Shown one piece after another: positions 54,654 to 63,938 of a stretch of DNA of 64,000 nt. This DNA comes from Aquimonas sp041395245. GTDB lineage: Bacteria > Pseudomonadota > Gammaproteobacteria > Xanthomonadales > Xanthomonadaceae. The position numbers were made by a program, and so were the translations under genes. Location of the stretch: NCBI GenBank assembly GCA_041395245.1, contig JAWLAY010000023.1, positions 12,239 through 76,238 of the forward strand, given 5' to 3'. Position 1 is the stretch's first letter. Each line of letters starts with the position of its first letter. The notes beneath the pieces were generated by a model. The model was not told where the DNA came from and searched no databases. It worked only from the letters and a program-made list of their open reading frames with translations.

Positions 54654-57548
54654 ATGTCCTCACTGGCCGCCTCTCAGCACGGCAAGGCCGGCCCCAGCGC
54701 TTATTCTGGGGCGCCTCGCTATACCCACCACCAAGGCAAGTTCTTCGCGCACTGGCTCACATTGAAAAGCCGGGACGAAGAGGCGATGACTCGTGCCCTG
54801 TCGACGGCCCGCGTCGACATGAACCCGCATCAAGTCGACGCGGCCCTGTTCGCCCTGAAGTCACCGGTAGAGGCAGGCGTTCTGCTCGCCGATGAAGTGG
54901 GTCTTGGCAAGACGATCGAAGCAGGCCTCGTGCTCGCCCAATACTGGGCTCAGCGTCGGCGACGACTGCTGCTGGTGGTGCCTGCCACACTGCGCAAGCA
55001 GTGGCGGCAAGAACTGGAAGAGAAGTTCCAGCTCCCGGCCACGATTCTCGAAAGCAAGTCCTTCAACGATGCGCGCCGCACGGGTGGGCCCAACCCCTTC
55101 GAACCCGCGGACAGCATCGTCATCACCTCTTACGAGTTCGCTGCCTCCAAGCAGGCCGCGCTGCAGGCGGTGCCCTGGGACCTCGTGGTGCTCGACGAAG
55201 CCCACAAGCTGCGCAATCTCTACAAGGGCAAGGGCGCCAAACGTGCGGCAGCCCTCAATGAGGCGCTGCGTGGCCGTCGCAAGGTGTTGCTCACCGCCAC
55301 ACCCTTTCAGAACTCACTGATGGAGCTGTACGGGCTGGTGTCCTTCATCAGCGAGGAGTTCTTCGGCAGCCAGCAGGCATTCCAGATCCAGTACGCCGCT
55401 GGCCGCAGCTCGGAAGCGCGGCTCAACGAGCTGAGGCGTCGCCTGCAGCCGATCTGCCACCGCACCTTGCGCCGTCAGGTGCAGATGGAAGGCGGTATCA
55501 ACTTCACCAAGCGCTTCTCGATCACCCAGGACTTCACGCCCTCGGATCAGGAATTCGAGCTGTACGAAAAGGTCTCGGCCTATCTACAGGATCCGTCGAT
55601 CATGGCGATCAAGCCGACCGCCCGTCACCTGGTGACCCTGGTGGTGCGCAAGATCCTCGCCTCGTCCACCTTCGCGATCGCCGACACGCTCGACACCATT
55701 GTTCAGCGCCTCGAAAGTCGCCAAGCGCTGACGGCGCAGCTGATCGAAGACTACGACACCGTCGACGAACTCAGTGACGAGTTGGACTCCGACGACAGCG
55801 AAATCGAGCCACCGAGCAGCGAAGCTCTGCAGGCCGAGCTGCTGTGTCGAGCGCAGGAGATTGAGCGCCTCAGCGGCTATCGCGACCTCGCGCGCCAGAT
55901 CCACACCAACCGCAAGGGCGAAGCCCTGCTGCAGGTGCTGGATCGCGCTTTTGTCATGACGGAGCGCCTGGGCGGCCAGCGCAAGGCCGTGATCTTTACC
56001 GAGTCGCGCCGCACTCAGGACTATCTGCGCGAGCTGCTGGAGTCCAACGGCTTCGCTGGCCGCACCGTGCTTCTGAACGGCAGCAATGACGATGCCGACT
56101 CCAAGACGCTGTACACCGACTGGTGCAAACGTCACGCGGGCACGGCGCTGGTCTCGGGCTCCAAGACCGCCGACATGAAGGCGGCTGTGGTCGAGGCCTT
56201 TCGCGACACGCGGGACATTTTGATCACCACAGAAGCAGGCGGCGAAGGCATCAACCTGCAGTTCTGCTCTGTGCTGATCAACTACGACCTGCCCTGGAAC
56301 CCGCAGCGCGTCGAGCAGCGCATCGGCCGCGTGCATCGTTATGGCCAGAAGAACGATGTCGTCGTGGTCAACTTCGTCAACCGCCGCAACCGGGCGGATG
56401 AGCTGGTCTACGACCTGCTGGCAAAGAAGTTCAAGTTGTTCGATGGCGTGTTCGGCGCCAGCGACGAGATACTCGGCGCCATCGAATCGGGTGTGAGCAT
56501 CGAACAGCGCATCCATGCGATCTACCAGGGCTGCCGCGACCGCGCTCAAATCGACGCCGAGTTCGAGGCGTTGCAAAAAGAACTCGACGAAGGCATCAGC
56601 CGCCGTGAGGAAGACGCCCGCCGCGCCCTGCTGGAAAACGTCGACGAAGACGTGATCCGCAAGCTGCGCTCGCGCCGCACCGGCATGCTGCACAGGATCA
56701 ACGACTACGAGCAGCAGTTCATCCGCTTGATCGAAGCCGAGCGGCCGCAGGCGGTGGTGGAAGACAAGCTAGTCTTGCTGGACGAAGGCCGCTACGCCGT
56801 CAGCTGGCCACCGGCTCGCGACGCCCACGCTGGCCTGTTGCGACCCGATCAAGGCCTCGGCGAAGCGCTCTGCGAAGCCGCCAAGCACCGACCCACGCCC
56901 GGCGGCACCCTGCACTTCAACTATGCGGCGCTAAGCACCCAGCTCACCGACGTGCGCGAGCACCTGGGCCAGCGTGGCCAGCTGCGCGTGGCGGTGGTGC
57001 GCATCGAAGCCGCTGGCGAAGTGATCGAGGAACTTGTCTGCAGTGCCGTGCGCGAAGATAGCCTCGCACTCTCGGACGAAACCGCAGCCAGGCTGCTGGC
57101 GGTGCCCGCGCGCTTCGTGCCGCAGCATCGCATTGCCGAAGAGGCTCGCCTGCCGGCGTTTGAAGCGGCGCTCGCGCGCGTGCTCGGTGCAGCCAACAAG
57201 CGCAACGAGCGTTGGTTCATGGAAGAGTCCGAGCGACTAGACCGCTGGGCCGAAGATCAGCGCCTGCTGCTGAAGCAACAGGTGGACGCGCTCGACCTCG
57301 TCATTCGCGACGCCAAGCGCGAGCTGCGCCAGCTGGAGACCCTGGAAGACAAGGCCAAGCTCAAACGCGAGATCAAGCGCGTCGAGCAGCAGCGCGACGA
57401 TGCCATGCTCGGCTTCTACGAGAACAAGAAAAAGATCGACCAGCGCCAGGACGAGCTGCTAGACGCCATCGAAGCAGCCCTGCGCCTGCGGCACCACGTG
57501 GAAGTGCTGTTCGCTGTGGAATGGACGCTGGAGGACATCAACGAATGA
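54654..57548 (+). CDS. SNF2/RapA-like DEAD/DEAH helicase of a defence operon
   Basis: Superfamily 2 ATPase of 964 residues. The Walker A motif is in LLADEVGLGKTIEAGLVLAQ near residue 80, and the Walker B motif is in VVLDEAHKLRN near 180, then VLLTATPFQNSLMELYGLVS. The second RecA domain has VIFTESRRTQDYL, TTEAGGEGINLQFCSVLINY and NPQRVEQRIGRVHRYGQKND. The C-terminal 350 residues have long charged coiled coils, such as LRQLETLEDKAKLKREIKRV. Helicases of this type are found with restriction and DISARM-like systems. It overlaps the next gene by 4 bases (ATGA), first of four coupled genes. Confidence 0.9.
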   Translation: MSSLAASQHGKAGPSAYSGAPRYTHHQGKFFAHWLTLKSRDEEAMTRALSTARVDMNPHQVDAALFALKSPVEAGVLLADEVGLGKTIEAGLVLAQYWAQRRRRLLLVVPATLRKQWRQELEEKFQLPATILESKSFNDARRTGGPNPFEPADSIVITSYEFAASKQAALQAVPWDLVVLDEAHKLRNLYKGKGAKRAAALNEALRGRRKVLLTATPFQNSLMELYGLVSFISEEFFGSQQAFQIQYAAGRSSEARLNELRRRLQPICHRTLRRQVQMEGGINFTKRFSITQDFTPSDQEFELYEKVSAYLQDPSIMAIKPTARHLVTLVVRKILASSTFAIADTLDTIVQRLESRQALTAQLIEDYDTVDELSDELDSDDSEIEPPSSEALQAELLCRAQEIERLSGYRDLARQIHTNRKGEALLQVLDRAFVMTERLGGQRKAVIFTESRRTQDYLRELLESNGFAGRTVLLNGSNDDADSKTLYTDWCKRHAGTALVSGSKTADMKAAVVEAFRDTRDILITTEAGGEGINLQFCSVLINYDLPWNPQRVEQRIGRVHRYGQKNDVVVVNFVNRRNRADELVYDLLAKKFKLFDGVFGASDEILGAIESGVSIEQRIHAIYQGCRDRAQIDAEFEALQKELDEGISRREEDARRALLENVDEDVIRKLRSRRTGMLHRINDYEQQFIRLIEAERPQAVVEDKLVLLDEGRYAVSWPPARDAHAGLLRPDQGLGEALCEAAKHRPTPGGTLHFNYAALSTQLTDVREHLGQRGQLRVAVVRIEAAGEVIEELVCSAVREDSLALSDETAARLLAVPARFVPQHRIAEEARLPAFEAALARVLGAANKRNERWFMEESERLDRWAEDQRLLLKQQVDALDLVIRDAKRELRQLETLEDKAKLKREIKRVEQQRDDAMLGFYENKKKIDQRQDELLDAIEAALRLRHHVEVLFAVEWTLEDINE

Positions 57549-58855
57549 GCGCGGGGCAGGAACTCAATGAGCTGCTCAGCCAGATCCGGCTGGGCGAGGA
57601 TTCACGCGTCGAGTTCAAGCGGGTGATCGTCGAGCAGGGCAGGGTCAAGGCGCCGAACGCCGACAGCCTGTGTCAGGAGATCGCAGCACTCGCCAACTCG
57701 ATGGGCGGGCGCCTGATCCTGGGCGTGGATGACAAGACCCGCGAGGTGCTGGGCATCGATCACGAAAGCCTGGATATCGTTGGCACCTGGGTAGAGCACA
57801 ACGTGCATTCGCGCATCGAGCCCGAACCGGGCATCGAGCTTCGGCGCATGCAGGTGCCCGACAGCCGCGGCGAAGACCGGGCGGTTCTGGTGGTCGACGT
57901 GATGCGATCGATCTACGTGCATCGCGCGCCGGGCGGCTATTTCCGCCGTCAGGGCAGCTCCAAGTACGAGTTGTCGCCCAATGAGCTGTTCCGCCTGCTG
58001 CAGTCGCGGCAGCGCGCGGGCACCCTGGGCTTTGACGAAACCCCGGTATTCGGCTGCAGCCCCGCCAACCTGGAGCCCGAACTGTACGAGCGCTTCATTG
58101 GCCGCACCGATGAGCCGGCAGAATTGCGCCTGCGCAAGATGAAGCTGCGCGTCAGTGCCGAGGACGGCGAGGAATGGGCCAGCGTCGCCGGCGTACTGAT
58201 GGCCACATCGCAGCCCAGCACCTGGCTGCGTAGTGCCTACATCCAGTGCGTGCACTATGCAGGCACCGAGAAGAACGCCCAGGACCAGCTGGACGCCCAG
58301 GACTACGTGGGCCCGCTGGATGCGCAGATTCTGGAGGCCACCGCCTTCGTGCTGCGCGGCATGCGCATCGCCGCGCGCAAGCAGCTGGGCCGTATCGATG
58401 TGCCGCAGTTCGACAGCGACGCGGTGTTCGAAGCCATCGCCAATGCCGGCGCCCACCGCGACTACTCGCAAGTCGGCGCGCCGGTGCAGGTGCATCTGTT
58501 TGCGGATCGGCTTGAGATCACCTCGCCCGGCGCCCTGCCGAACTCGCAGTCGGTCGACTCCATCGCCCTGCGCACCGCCACCCGCAACGAACTGCTGACC
58601 AACCTGCTGGCGCGCTGCCCGGTGAAGCTCGACGGCGTGGCGCGCGCGCGCGTCATGGAACAACGCGGCGAAGGCGTGCCGCAGATCCTGAGCCGCAGCG
58701 AGCGCCTGTCTGGTCGCCGACCCAAGTTCGAACTGCTGGGCGAGAACGCCCTGCGCGTCACCCTGTACGCCGCCGACCCGCAGACCAGCCCGATGGTGCG
58801 CGAAGCCGAATCCATCCGCTATGGCCTGCCGCGCGGCGGCCCCGACCAAGATTGA
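57545..58855 (+). CDS. AlbA_2/Schlafen-like ATP-binding protein of the defence operon
   Basis: Protein of 436 residues. The N-terminal AlbA_2 (Schlafen-type) domain runs from EDSRVEFKRVIVEQGRVKAP to about residue 130, with EIAALANSMGGRLILGVDDK and the glycine-rich turn that binds nucleotide in this family. The C-terminal part has the HATPase-like HTH region often paired with it: FEAIANAGAHRDYSQVGAPV and RLEITSPGALPNS, then RNELLTNLLAR. Such proteins often accompany phage-defence and regulatory genes; here it lies between helicase and methyltransferase, with coupled start and a 6-base gap to the next gene. A role as DNA sensor or RNA-cutting effector is inference. Confidence 0.85.
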   Translation: MSAGQELNELLSQIRLGEDSRVEFKRVIVEQGRVKAPNADSLCQEIAALANSMGGRLILGVDDKTREVLGIDHESLDIVGTWVEHNVHSRIEPEPGIELRRMQVPDSRGEDRAVLVVDVMRSIYVHRAPGGYFRRQGSSKYELSPNELFRLLQSRQRAGTLGFDETPVFGCSPANLEPELYERFIGRTDEPAELRLRKMKLRVSAEDGEEWASVAGVLMATSQPSTWLRSAYIQCVHYAGTEKNAQDQLDAQDYVGPLDAQILEATAFVLRGMRIAARKQLGRIDVPQFDSDAVFEAIANAGAHRDYSQVGAPVQVHLFADRLEITSPGALPNSQSVDSIALRTATRNELLTNLLARCPVKLDGVARARVMEQRGEGVPQILSRSERLSGRRPKFELLGENALRVTLYAADPQTSPMVREAESIRYGLPRGGPDQD

Positions 58856-58861
58856 GACCCG

Positions 58862-60553
58862 ATGAGCCGTAAACCCAAGCTGGAGCTGACCTGGGTCGGC
58901 AAGGACGAACGCCCGCGGCTGGAGCCGCGCATCCTGCTGGAGCAGTCGGAGCTGAGCTACCACGCGAAGCACCGCGTCAGCGAAGCCGACCGCTTCGACA
59001 ATCTGCTGATCCACGGCGACAACCTGCTGGCACTCAAAGCCCTGGAGCAGGAGTTCCGCGGCCAGGTGAAGTGCATTTTCATCGACCCGCCCTACAACAC
59101 CGGCAGCGCGTTTACCCACTACGACGACGGCCTGGAGCACTCGCTGTGGCTGTCGATGATGCGCGACCGCCTGGAGCTGCTGCGCGAGCTGCTGAGCAAG
59201 GACGGCTCGATCTGGATCACGATCGATGACAACGAGGCGCACTATCTGAAGGTGCTGTGTGATGAGGTGTTTGGACGGCGGAACTTCATATCCAATGTTG
59301 TTTGGCAGAAGACGCTTACGCGGCGTAACGACGCTCGGGCCATTTCCACTGCCCACGACCATGTTCTCGTGTACGCGAAATGCTTCGAAGAGCATGTGAT
59401 CAACAAGCTGGATGCCAGCGGGAAGCAGCGGGCTACCTACCAAAACCGAGACGATGACCCTCGTGGCGACTGGCTAGCAGTGCCGTTTCACGCCCCGAAC
59501 ATCAGGCCGAACTTGACCTACGAAATCGTGACTCCCGGGGGGAGATCGCTTTGGCCGCCGAAAGGACGGTGCTGGAGTACAACCCGCGAGAAGTACGAGG
59601 AGCTCGTTGCCGACAACCGGATCTACTTCGGGAAAGACGGGAACGGAATGGCCCAACGCAAGAAGTTCTGGAACGAGTCCGAGAACAAGATCGTCCCTTG
59701 GACTTGGTGGGGATACGAAGAGGCCGGAGACAACCGCGAAGCAAACCGAGAGGCGAAAGCCATATCTGAGCTTGGCGGTGTGACAAGCGTGTTCGACACA
59801 CCCAAACCAGAGAAGCTCTTGAACCTTGCGCTGGAGATCGCCACCAACCCCGGCGACCTAGTCCTCGACTCCTTCGCCGGCTCCGGCACCACTGGCGCGG
59901 TCGCCCACAAGATGGGCCGACGCTGGATCATGGTTGAGCTGGGTGAGCACTGCCATACCCATATCGTGCCGCGCCTGCGCAAGGTGATCGACGGCGAAGA
60001 CCCCGGCGGCGTCACTGCATCCACTGACTGGAAAGGCGGCGGCGGCTTCCGCTATTGCCGGCTCGCCCCCTCGCTGCTGCGCGAGGATGCCTTCGGCAAC
60101 CTCATCATCAACCCCGAGTACCGGCCCGAGATGCTGGCCGAGGCCGTGTGCAAGTTGATGGGCTACACCTACGCGCCGAGCGAGCAGCACTACTGGCAGC
60201 ACGGCCAGGCCTCCGAGCGCGATTTCCTCTACGTCACCACCGCGTCGCTCACCCACGAGCAGCTGCGCGCGCTGAGCGAGGACGTCGGGCCCGAGCGCAC
60301 GCTGCTGGTTTGCTGCAAGGCCTTCCGCGCCAAGGCTGAAGCCTTCGAAAACCTCACCCTGCAGAAGATCCCGCAGACCGTGCTGGACCGCTGCGAATGG
60401 GACCGCGACGACTACTCCCTGCGCATCGCCAATCTGCCGCTGGCACCGGACGCCGAAGACACCGCGCAAGCCAGCGCCACCCAGCCCGCCCGCGGCCGCA
60501 AGCGCAGCACGGAGTCGCCCACCAGCGATCTGTTCGGCGGGGACGAGGCATGA
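58862..60553 (+). CDS. Type III-like DNA adenine/cytosine-N4 methyltransferase (Mod)
   Basis: Site-specific DNA methyltransferase of 563 residues. The order of motifs is that of the beta class: catalytic DPPYNTGSAF near residue 76 comes before the SAM-binding motif, VLDSFAGSGTTGAVAHKMGR, near 335. The N-terminal part LLIHGDNLLALKALEQEFRG is also typical of type III Mod. The target-recognition region lies between, about 59260-59830, and it is visibly less GC-rich in its codons than both flanks, as though exchanged. The C-terminus overlaps the next gene by 4 bases. It should mark host DNA against the nuclease encoded next. Confidence 0.93.
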   Translation: MSRKPKLELTWVGKDERPRLEPRILLEQSELSYHAKHRVSEADRFDNLLIHGDNLLALKALEQEFRGQVKCIFIDPPYNTGSAFTHYDDGLEHSLWLSMMRDRLELLRELLSKDGSIWITIDDNEAHYLKVLCDEVFGRRNFISNVVWQKTLTRRNDARAISTAHDHVLVYAKCFEEHVINKLDASGKQRATYQNRDDDPRGDWLAVPFHAPNIRPNLTYEIVTPGGRSLWPPKGRCWSTTREKYEELVADNRIYFGKDGNGMAQRKKFWNESENKIVPWTWWGYEEAGDNREANREAKAISELGGVTSVFDTPKPEKLLNLALEIATNPGDLVLDSFAGSGTTGAVAHKMGRRWIMVELGEHCHTHIVPRLRKVIDGEDPGGVTASTDWKGGGGFRYCRLAPSLLREDAFGNLIINPEYRPEMLAEAVCKLMGYTYAPSEQHYWQHGQASERDFLYVTTASLTHEQLRALSEDVGPERTLLVCCKAFRAKAEAFENLTLQKIPQTVLDRCEWDRDDYSLRIANLPLAPDAEDTAQASATQPARGRKRSTESPTSDLFGGDEA

Positions 60554-63300
60554 ACCCCGAAGTCCGCCAGCTCTGTGCCCGCATGAGCCTGCGCCAGCCG
60601 CAGGCGCGCGCGCTGGAGATCCTGTCCGAGGTGTTGGCGCGGATCGAGTTGGGCAAGCAGGCCGACCCGGCCGCGCAGCTTGCCGCGATCCAATCAGTGT
60701 TTCCGCAGGTGGAGGACTTCGAGCGCGAGTTCGCCTCGCTGTGCTTCGCGCTCGCCACCGGCGTGGGCAAGACGCGGCTGATGGGCGCCTTCATCGCCTA
60801 TCTCTACCTCACCGGGCGCAGCCGGCATTTCTTCGTGCTGGCGCCGAACCTGACGATCTACGAAAAGCTGAAGTCGGACTTCGACCCTGCCAGCCCGAAG
60901 TACGTGTTCAAGGGCGTACCGCAGCTGGCGCAGAACCCGCCGGTGCTGATCACCGGTGAGAACTACGAGACCGGCATCGGCGTGCGCACGGACCGGCTGG
61001 CGCCGATGACCGCGACGCCGCAGCTGTTTGGTGCGGCGACTGCGGTGCAAATCAATATCTTCAACATCTCCAAGATCAACAGCGAAGTGCGCGGCGGCAG
61101 CGCGCCGCGGATGAAGCGGCTGCAGGAGTACATCGGCGAGAGCTATTTCGAGTACCTAGCTGAGCTCGACGACCTGGTGATGCTGATGGACGAGGCGCAC
61201 CGCTACCGCGCCAGTGCCGGCGCGCGCGCCATCGGCGAGCTGCGCCCGCTGCTGGGTCTTGAGCTGACCGCCACGCCCAAGACCATCGGCGCCAAGCCGC
61301 AGCCCTTCCGCAATGTGATCTACAGCTATGCCCTGGGCGAGGCGCTGGCCGATGGCCTGGTGAAAGAGCCCGCAGTGGCTACGCGCAAGGACTTCGACCC
61401 TGCTTCCGTGCCGACCGATGAGCTGGAGCGGATCAAGCTGGAGGACGGCATCCGCTACCACGAGTTCGTCAAGGTGGAGCTGGAAACCTACGCACGCCAG
61501 TACGGCCAGCCGCGGGTCAAGCCCTTCATGCTGGTGGTGGCGCAGGACACCGCGCATGCCTCGCGGGTGAAGGCGATGATCGAGACCGAGCTGTTCGAGG
61601 GCCGCTATCAGGGCCGCGTGATCGAGGTGCACTCGGCCTTGAAGGGCGAGGAGTCCGACGAGGCCACCCAACGCCTGCTGGCGGTGGAGCGCGATGAACA
61701 CACCGAGATCGTTATCCACGTCAACAAGCTCAAGGAAGGCTGGGACGTCAGCAACCTCTACACCATCGTGCCGCTACGGGCCTCGGCCTCGGAGATCCTC
61801 ACCGAGCAGACCCTGGGCCGTGGTTTGCGCCTGCCCTATGGCAAGCGTACCGGCGTGCTGGCCATCGACCGTCTAACCATCGTGGCCCACGATCGCTTCC
61901 GCGAGATCATCGATCGCGCGGGCGCGGCGGATTCAGTGATTCGCGAGCACGTCTACATCGGCAGCGGCGGCGATGTGCCGGAGCGCGCGCCGCAGTCCTC
62001 GCAGGCGCAGCCCTTGAGCTACAGCGTGCTGACCGGCGAGGCCTCGCAGCTCGGCGCCCATGTGTTCGTGCCCGACATGGCCGAGCGCACGGCCGAGTAC
62101 CGCATCACCTCGCCGGTGGATCAGGACATCGCGCGCGAGGCCCTGCGCGTGGTGCAGCGCTATGAGCGCCTGCCGTCCCTGGCGCAGCTCGATACCCCGG
62201 AAGTGCGCTCCAAGGTGGCCGCCGAAGTCGCGGCGGTGCTGCAGCCGAAGCAGGTGGATCTGCCGCTGGATGCCACAGCGGAAACCTTTGATTCGCAGGT
62301 GGAGCGGGTGGTCGCAAAGGTCACGCGAGCGGTGGTCAATCTGACCATCGAGATTCCCAATGTGGTGCTGATCCCCACGCGCGAGGTCTCGTTCGGCTTC
62401 TGCGACTTCGATCTGCAGGGGCTGGAGCGCATCGCTTATCCGGCGGTGTCGGAGGAACTCATCGTCCAGCAGCTTCGCGACCATGTGCGCGACGAAATCG
62501 GCTGGGCGCGGCGCGAGGGCCGTGAGCCGCGGCTTGAGAACTACCTGGTGCGTCAGCTGATCGAGCGCGACGAGATCGACTACGACGCGCATGCGGAGCT
62601 TCTGCACAAGCTGGCAGGCCAATTGGTAGGGCGGTTGCGGAGCTATCTGCCGGACGAGTCTGCCGTCGAGAACGTGCTGATCTACTACCGGCGGCAGCTC
62701 GCGGACTTCGTCTGGGCGCAGATGCAGCAGCACCTGTGGGAAACCCCGACCGACTACGTGCCCAGGATCACTCGCGGTTTCAGTCTGCTTCGACCGTTGG
62801 CCTTCAGCCTGCCAGCAGGGCAAGTACCGAGGCAGTTTCGCCAGCCCCTGGAGCGCGGCGAGAACATCCGCTCGCTGGTCTTCAGCGGCTTCAGCAAGTG
62901 TTGCTACGACCTGCAGCGCTTCCAGTCGGCCGAGGGCGAGCAGCGGCTAGCGATCGTTCTGGAAGACGACACCGATGTGCTGCGCTGGATGAAGCCCGGC
63001 CCCAACCAATTCCAGATCGAATGGAAGAGCGGCCGCGCCTACGAGCCCGATTTCGTGGTCGAGACGCGCAGCGAGAAGCTCATTCTTGAGCCCAAGGCGC
63101 GCGGCGAGCTGGTCGACCCGGAGGTGCAGACCAAGGCGCAGGCGGCAGCGCGCTGGTGTCGCTACGCCAGCGAACATGCCTCGACCAACGGCGGAAAGCC
63201 CTGGCGATACGCCTTGATCCCGCATGACGCGATGGCGGGCGGGGCGTCGGCAGCGGGGTTGGCAAACAAATACGCGGTGTTCCCCACCGGCTTGACCTGA
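60550..63300 (+). CDS. Type III-like restriction helicase-nuclease (Res; BPTD_3080-like)
   Basis: Restriction subunit of 916 residues. The helicase core has CFALATGVGKTRLMGAFIAY near 66-85, VMLMDEAHRYRASAGARAIG, LELTATPKTIG, then HVNKLKEGWDVSNLYTIVPL and LTEQTLGRGLRLPYGKRTG. The C-terminal nuclease motif is PDFVVETRSEKLILEPKARG near 832-851, of the PD-(D/E)xK type with Asp, Glu and Lys in place. It resembles restriction enzymes I know as the BPTD_3080 family. ATGA overlap with the methyltransferase gene indicates a stoichiometric Mod-Res pair. The presence of a helicase and an AlbA_2 protein ahead of it is beyond a minimal type III system. Confidence 0.9.
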   Translation: MNPEVRQLCARMSLRQPQARALEILSEVLARIELGKQADPAAQLAAIQSVFPQVEDFEREFASLCFALATGVGKTRLMGAFIAYLYLTGRSRHFFVLAPNLTIYEKLKSDFDPASPKYVFKGVPQLAQNPPVLITGENYETGIGVRTDRLAPMTATPQLFGAATAVQINIFNISKINSEVRGGSAPRMKRLQEYIGESYFEYLAELDDLVMLMDEAHRYRASAGARAIGELRPLLGLELTATPKTIGAKPQPFRNVIYSYALGEALADGLVKEPAVATRKDFDPASVPTDELERIKLEDGIRYHEFVKVELETYARQYGQPRVKPFMLVVAQDTAHASRVKAMIETELFEGRYQGRVIEVHSALKGEESDEATQRLLAVERDEHTEIVIHVNKLKEGWDVSNLYTIVPLRASASEILTEQTLGRGLRLPYGKRTGVLAIDRLTIVAHDRFREIIDRAGAADSVIREHVYIGSGGDVPERAPQSSQAQPLSYSVLTGEASQLGAHVFVPDMAERTAEYRITSPVDQDIAREALRVVQRYERLPSLAQLDTPEVRSKVAAEVAAVLQPKQVDLPLDATAETFDSQVERVVAKVTRAVVNLTIEIPNVVLIPTREVSFGFCDFDLQGLERIAYPAVSEELIVQQLRDHVRDEIGWARREGREPRLENYLVRQLIERDEIDYDAHAELLHKLAGQLVGRLRSYLPDESAVENVLIYYRRQLADFVWAQMQQHLWETPTDYVPRITRGFSLLRPLAFSLPAGQVPRQFRQPLERGENIRSLVFSGFSKCCYDLQRFQSAEGEQRLAIVLEDDTDVLRWMKPGPNQFQIEWKSGRAYEPDFVVETRSEKLILEPKARGELVDPEVQTKAQAAARWCRYASEHASTNGGKPWRYALIPHDAMAGGASAAGLANKYAVFPTGLT

Positions 63301-63649
63301 ACACCGACGTGGAGAACTGTCCGGGCCGAAGTCGAAGCTCAGTGGGCGGAGAGCTCGGGAGGTCTGGTTGCCCAAGCCCACTGCAGCGCCGTGTGTCGTC
63401 AAGCGCTCGAAGATGCGCGAGCAGCGGGGCATTACGGCGACAGCGAGCGTGAAGCGTCGTCACTCTCGGCTCTAGGATCCTTTTGTGGTGCCAATCGAGG
63501 GACCCGGTCATCGTCAATCGCGTACCGACGATGCGAACTGCACCGTTTCCCTGCGCAGATATCAAAAGGAAAAGCTTGAAAGTTCCGATACTTATGGGTG
63601 GAGACCCCAAGGCTGCCTTTGATACATGACCGCTTTCGCCCGCGGTGCA
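63301..63649. other. Non-coding stretch after the restriction operon
   Basis: About 350 bases between the nuclease stop and the groEL remnant. No gene with a ribosome site is seen; a 62-codon frame from a GTG at 63391 has no recognisable features. No integrase, tRNA or attachment-like repeat other than the groEL copy is present. Confidence 0.5.
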
Positions 63650-63659
63650 ACAAACAGCC

Positions 63660-63882
63660 GCACGAGAGCCACTCGCACCGGCGAAGAGCCTTCCGTCGTC
63701 CTCAACAACGTCACGGAAAGCCAGGGCAACTTCGGCTGCAACGCCGCCACCGGCGCGGTCGGTTGCTTCGCAACAACGCCGGTCTGCTGATCACCACCGA
63801 AGCCATGGTGGCCGAACTGCCGAAGAAGGAAGAACCCGCCCCGGCCGGTCACGGCGGCGGCATGGGTGGCATGGATTTCTGA
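63660..63882 (+). pseudogene. groEL 3' remnant at the right edge of the restriction island
   Basis: A broken copy of the groEL 3' end. From 63677 one frame reads TGEEPSVVLNNVTESQGNFG and CNAATGAVG, similar but not identical to groEL residues from about 457 on. Compared with groEL, there is then a net loss of 58 bases with a frameshift, and from 63777 the copy is identical to the groEL end for 104 bases, closing with GGMGGMDF and a TGA instead of TAA. No start or upstream part exists. It cannot make a chaperonin; it is a boundary scar of the 9.4-kb island. Confidence 0.88.
63777..63880 (+). repeat. Direct repeat, right copy (groEL 3' end)
   Basis: Exact match to 54401-54504. Sequence just left of it is a diverged groEL segment, and sequence just right of it differs from that after groEL from the second base of the stop codon on. 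Confidence 0.95.
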
Positions 63883-63909
63883 TCCCGCGCCAACCGATAT
63901 GTGTCACTG

Positions 63910-63938
63910 GAAACCCCGCTTCGGCGGGGTTTCTTTTT
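63910..63938 (+). terminator. Strong Rho-independent terminator beyond the groEL remnant
   Basis: GAAACCCCGC (63910-63919), a TTCG tetraloop and GCGGGGTTTC (63924-63933) form a perfect 10-bp stem, followed by five T. It is stronger than the hairpin after the intact groEL and may be the original groEL terminator, displaced by the insertion. Confidence 0.85.

Noticed and set aside
54654..63300. Naming the operon DISARM or BREX
   Set aside because: A DISARM-like helicase is present but the drmA, drmB and drmC type genes are not, and the BREX genes brxC and pglZ are absent.
63391..63579. A 62-codon plus-strand frame after the restriction operon
   Set aside because: GTG start, no ribosome site, no recognisable sequence, in a region that looks like decayed DNA.
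63598..63882. A second, short GroEL-like protein from the open frame ending at 63882
   Set aside because: Only the last part is in the GroEL frame; the rest is frameshifted, so it is a remnant and not a gene.
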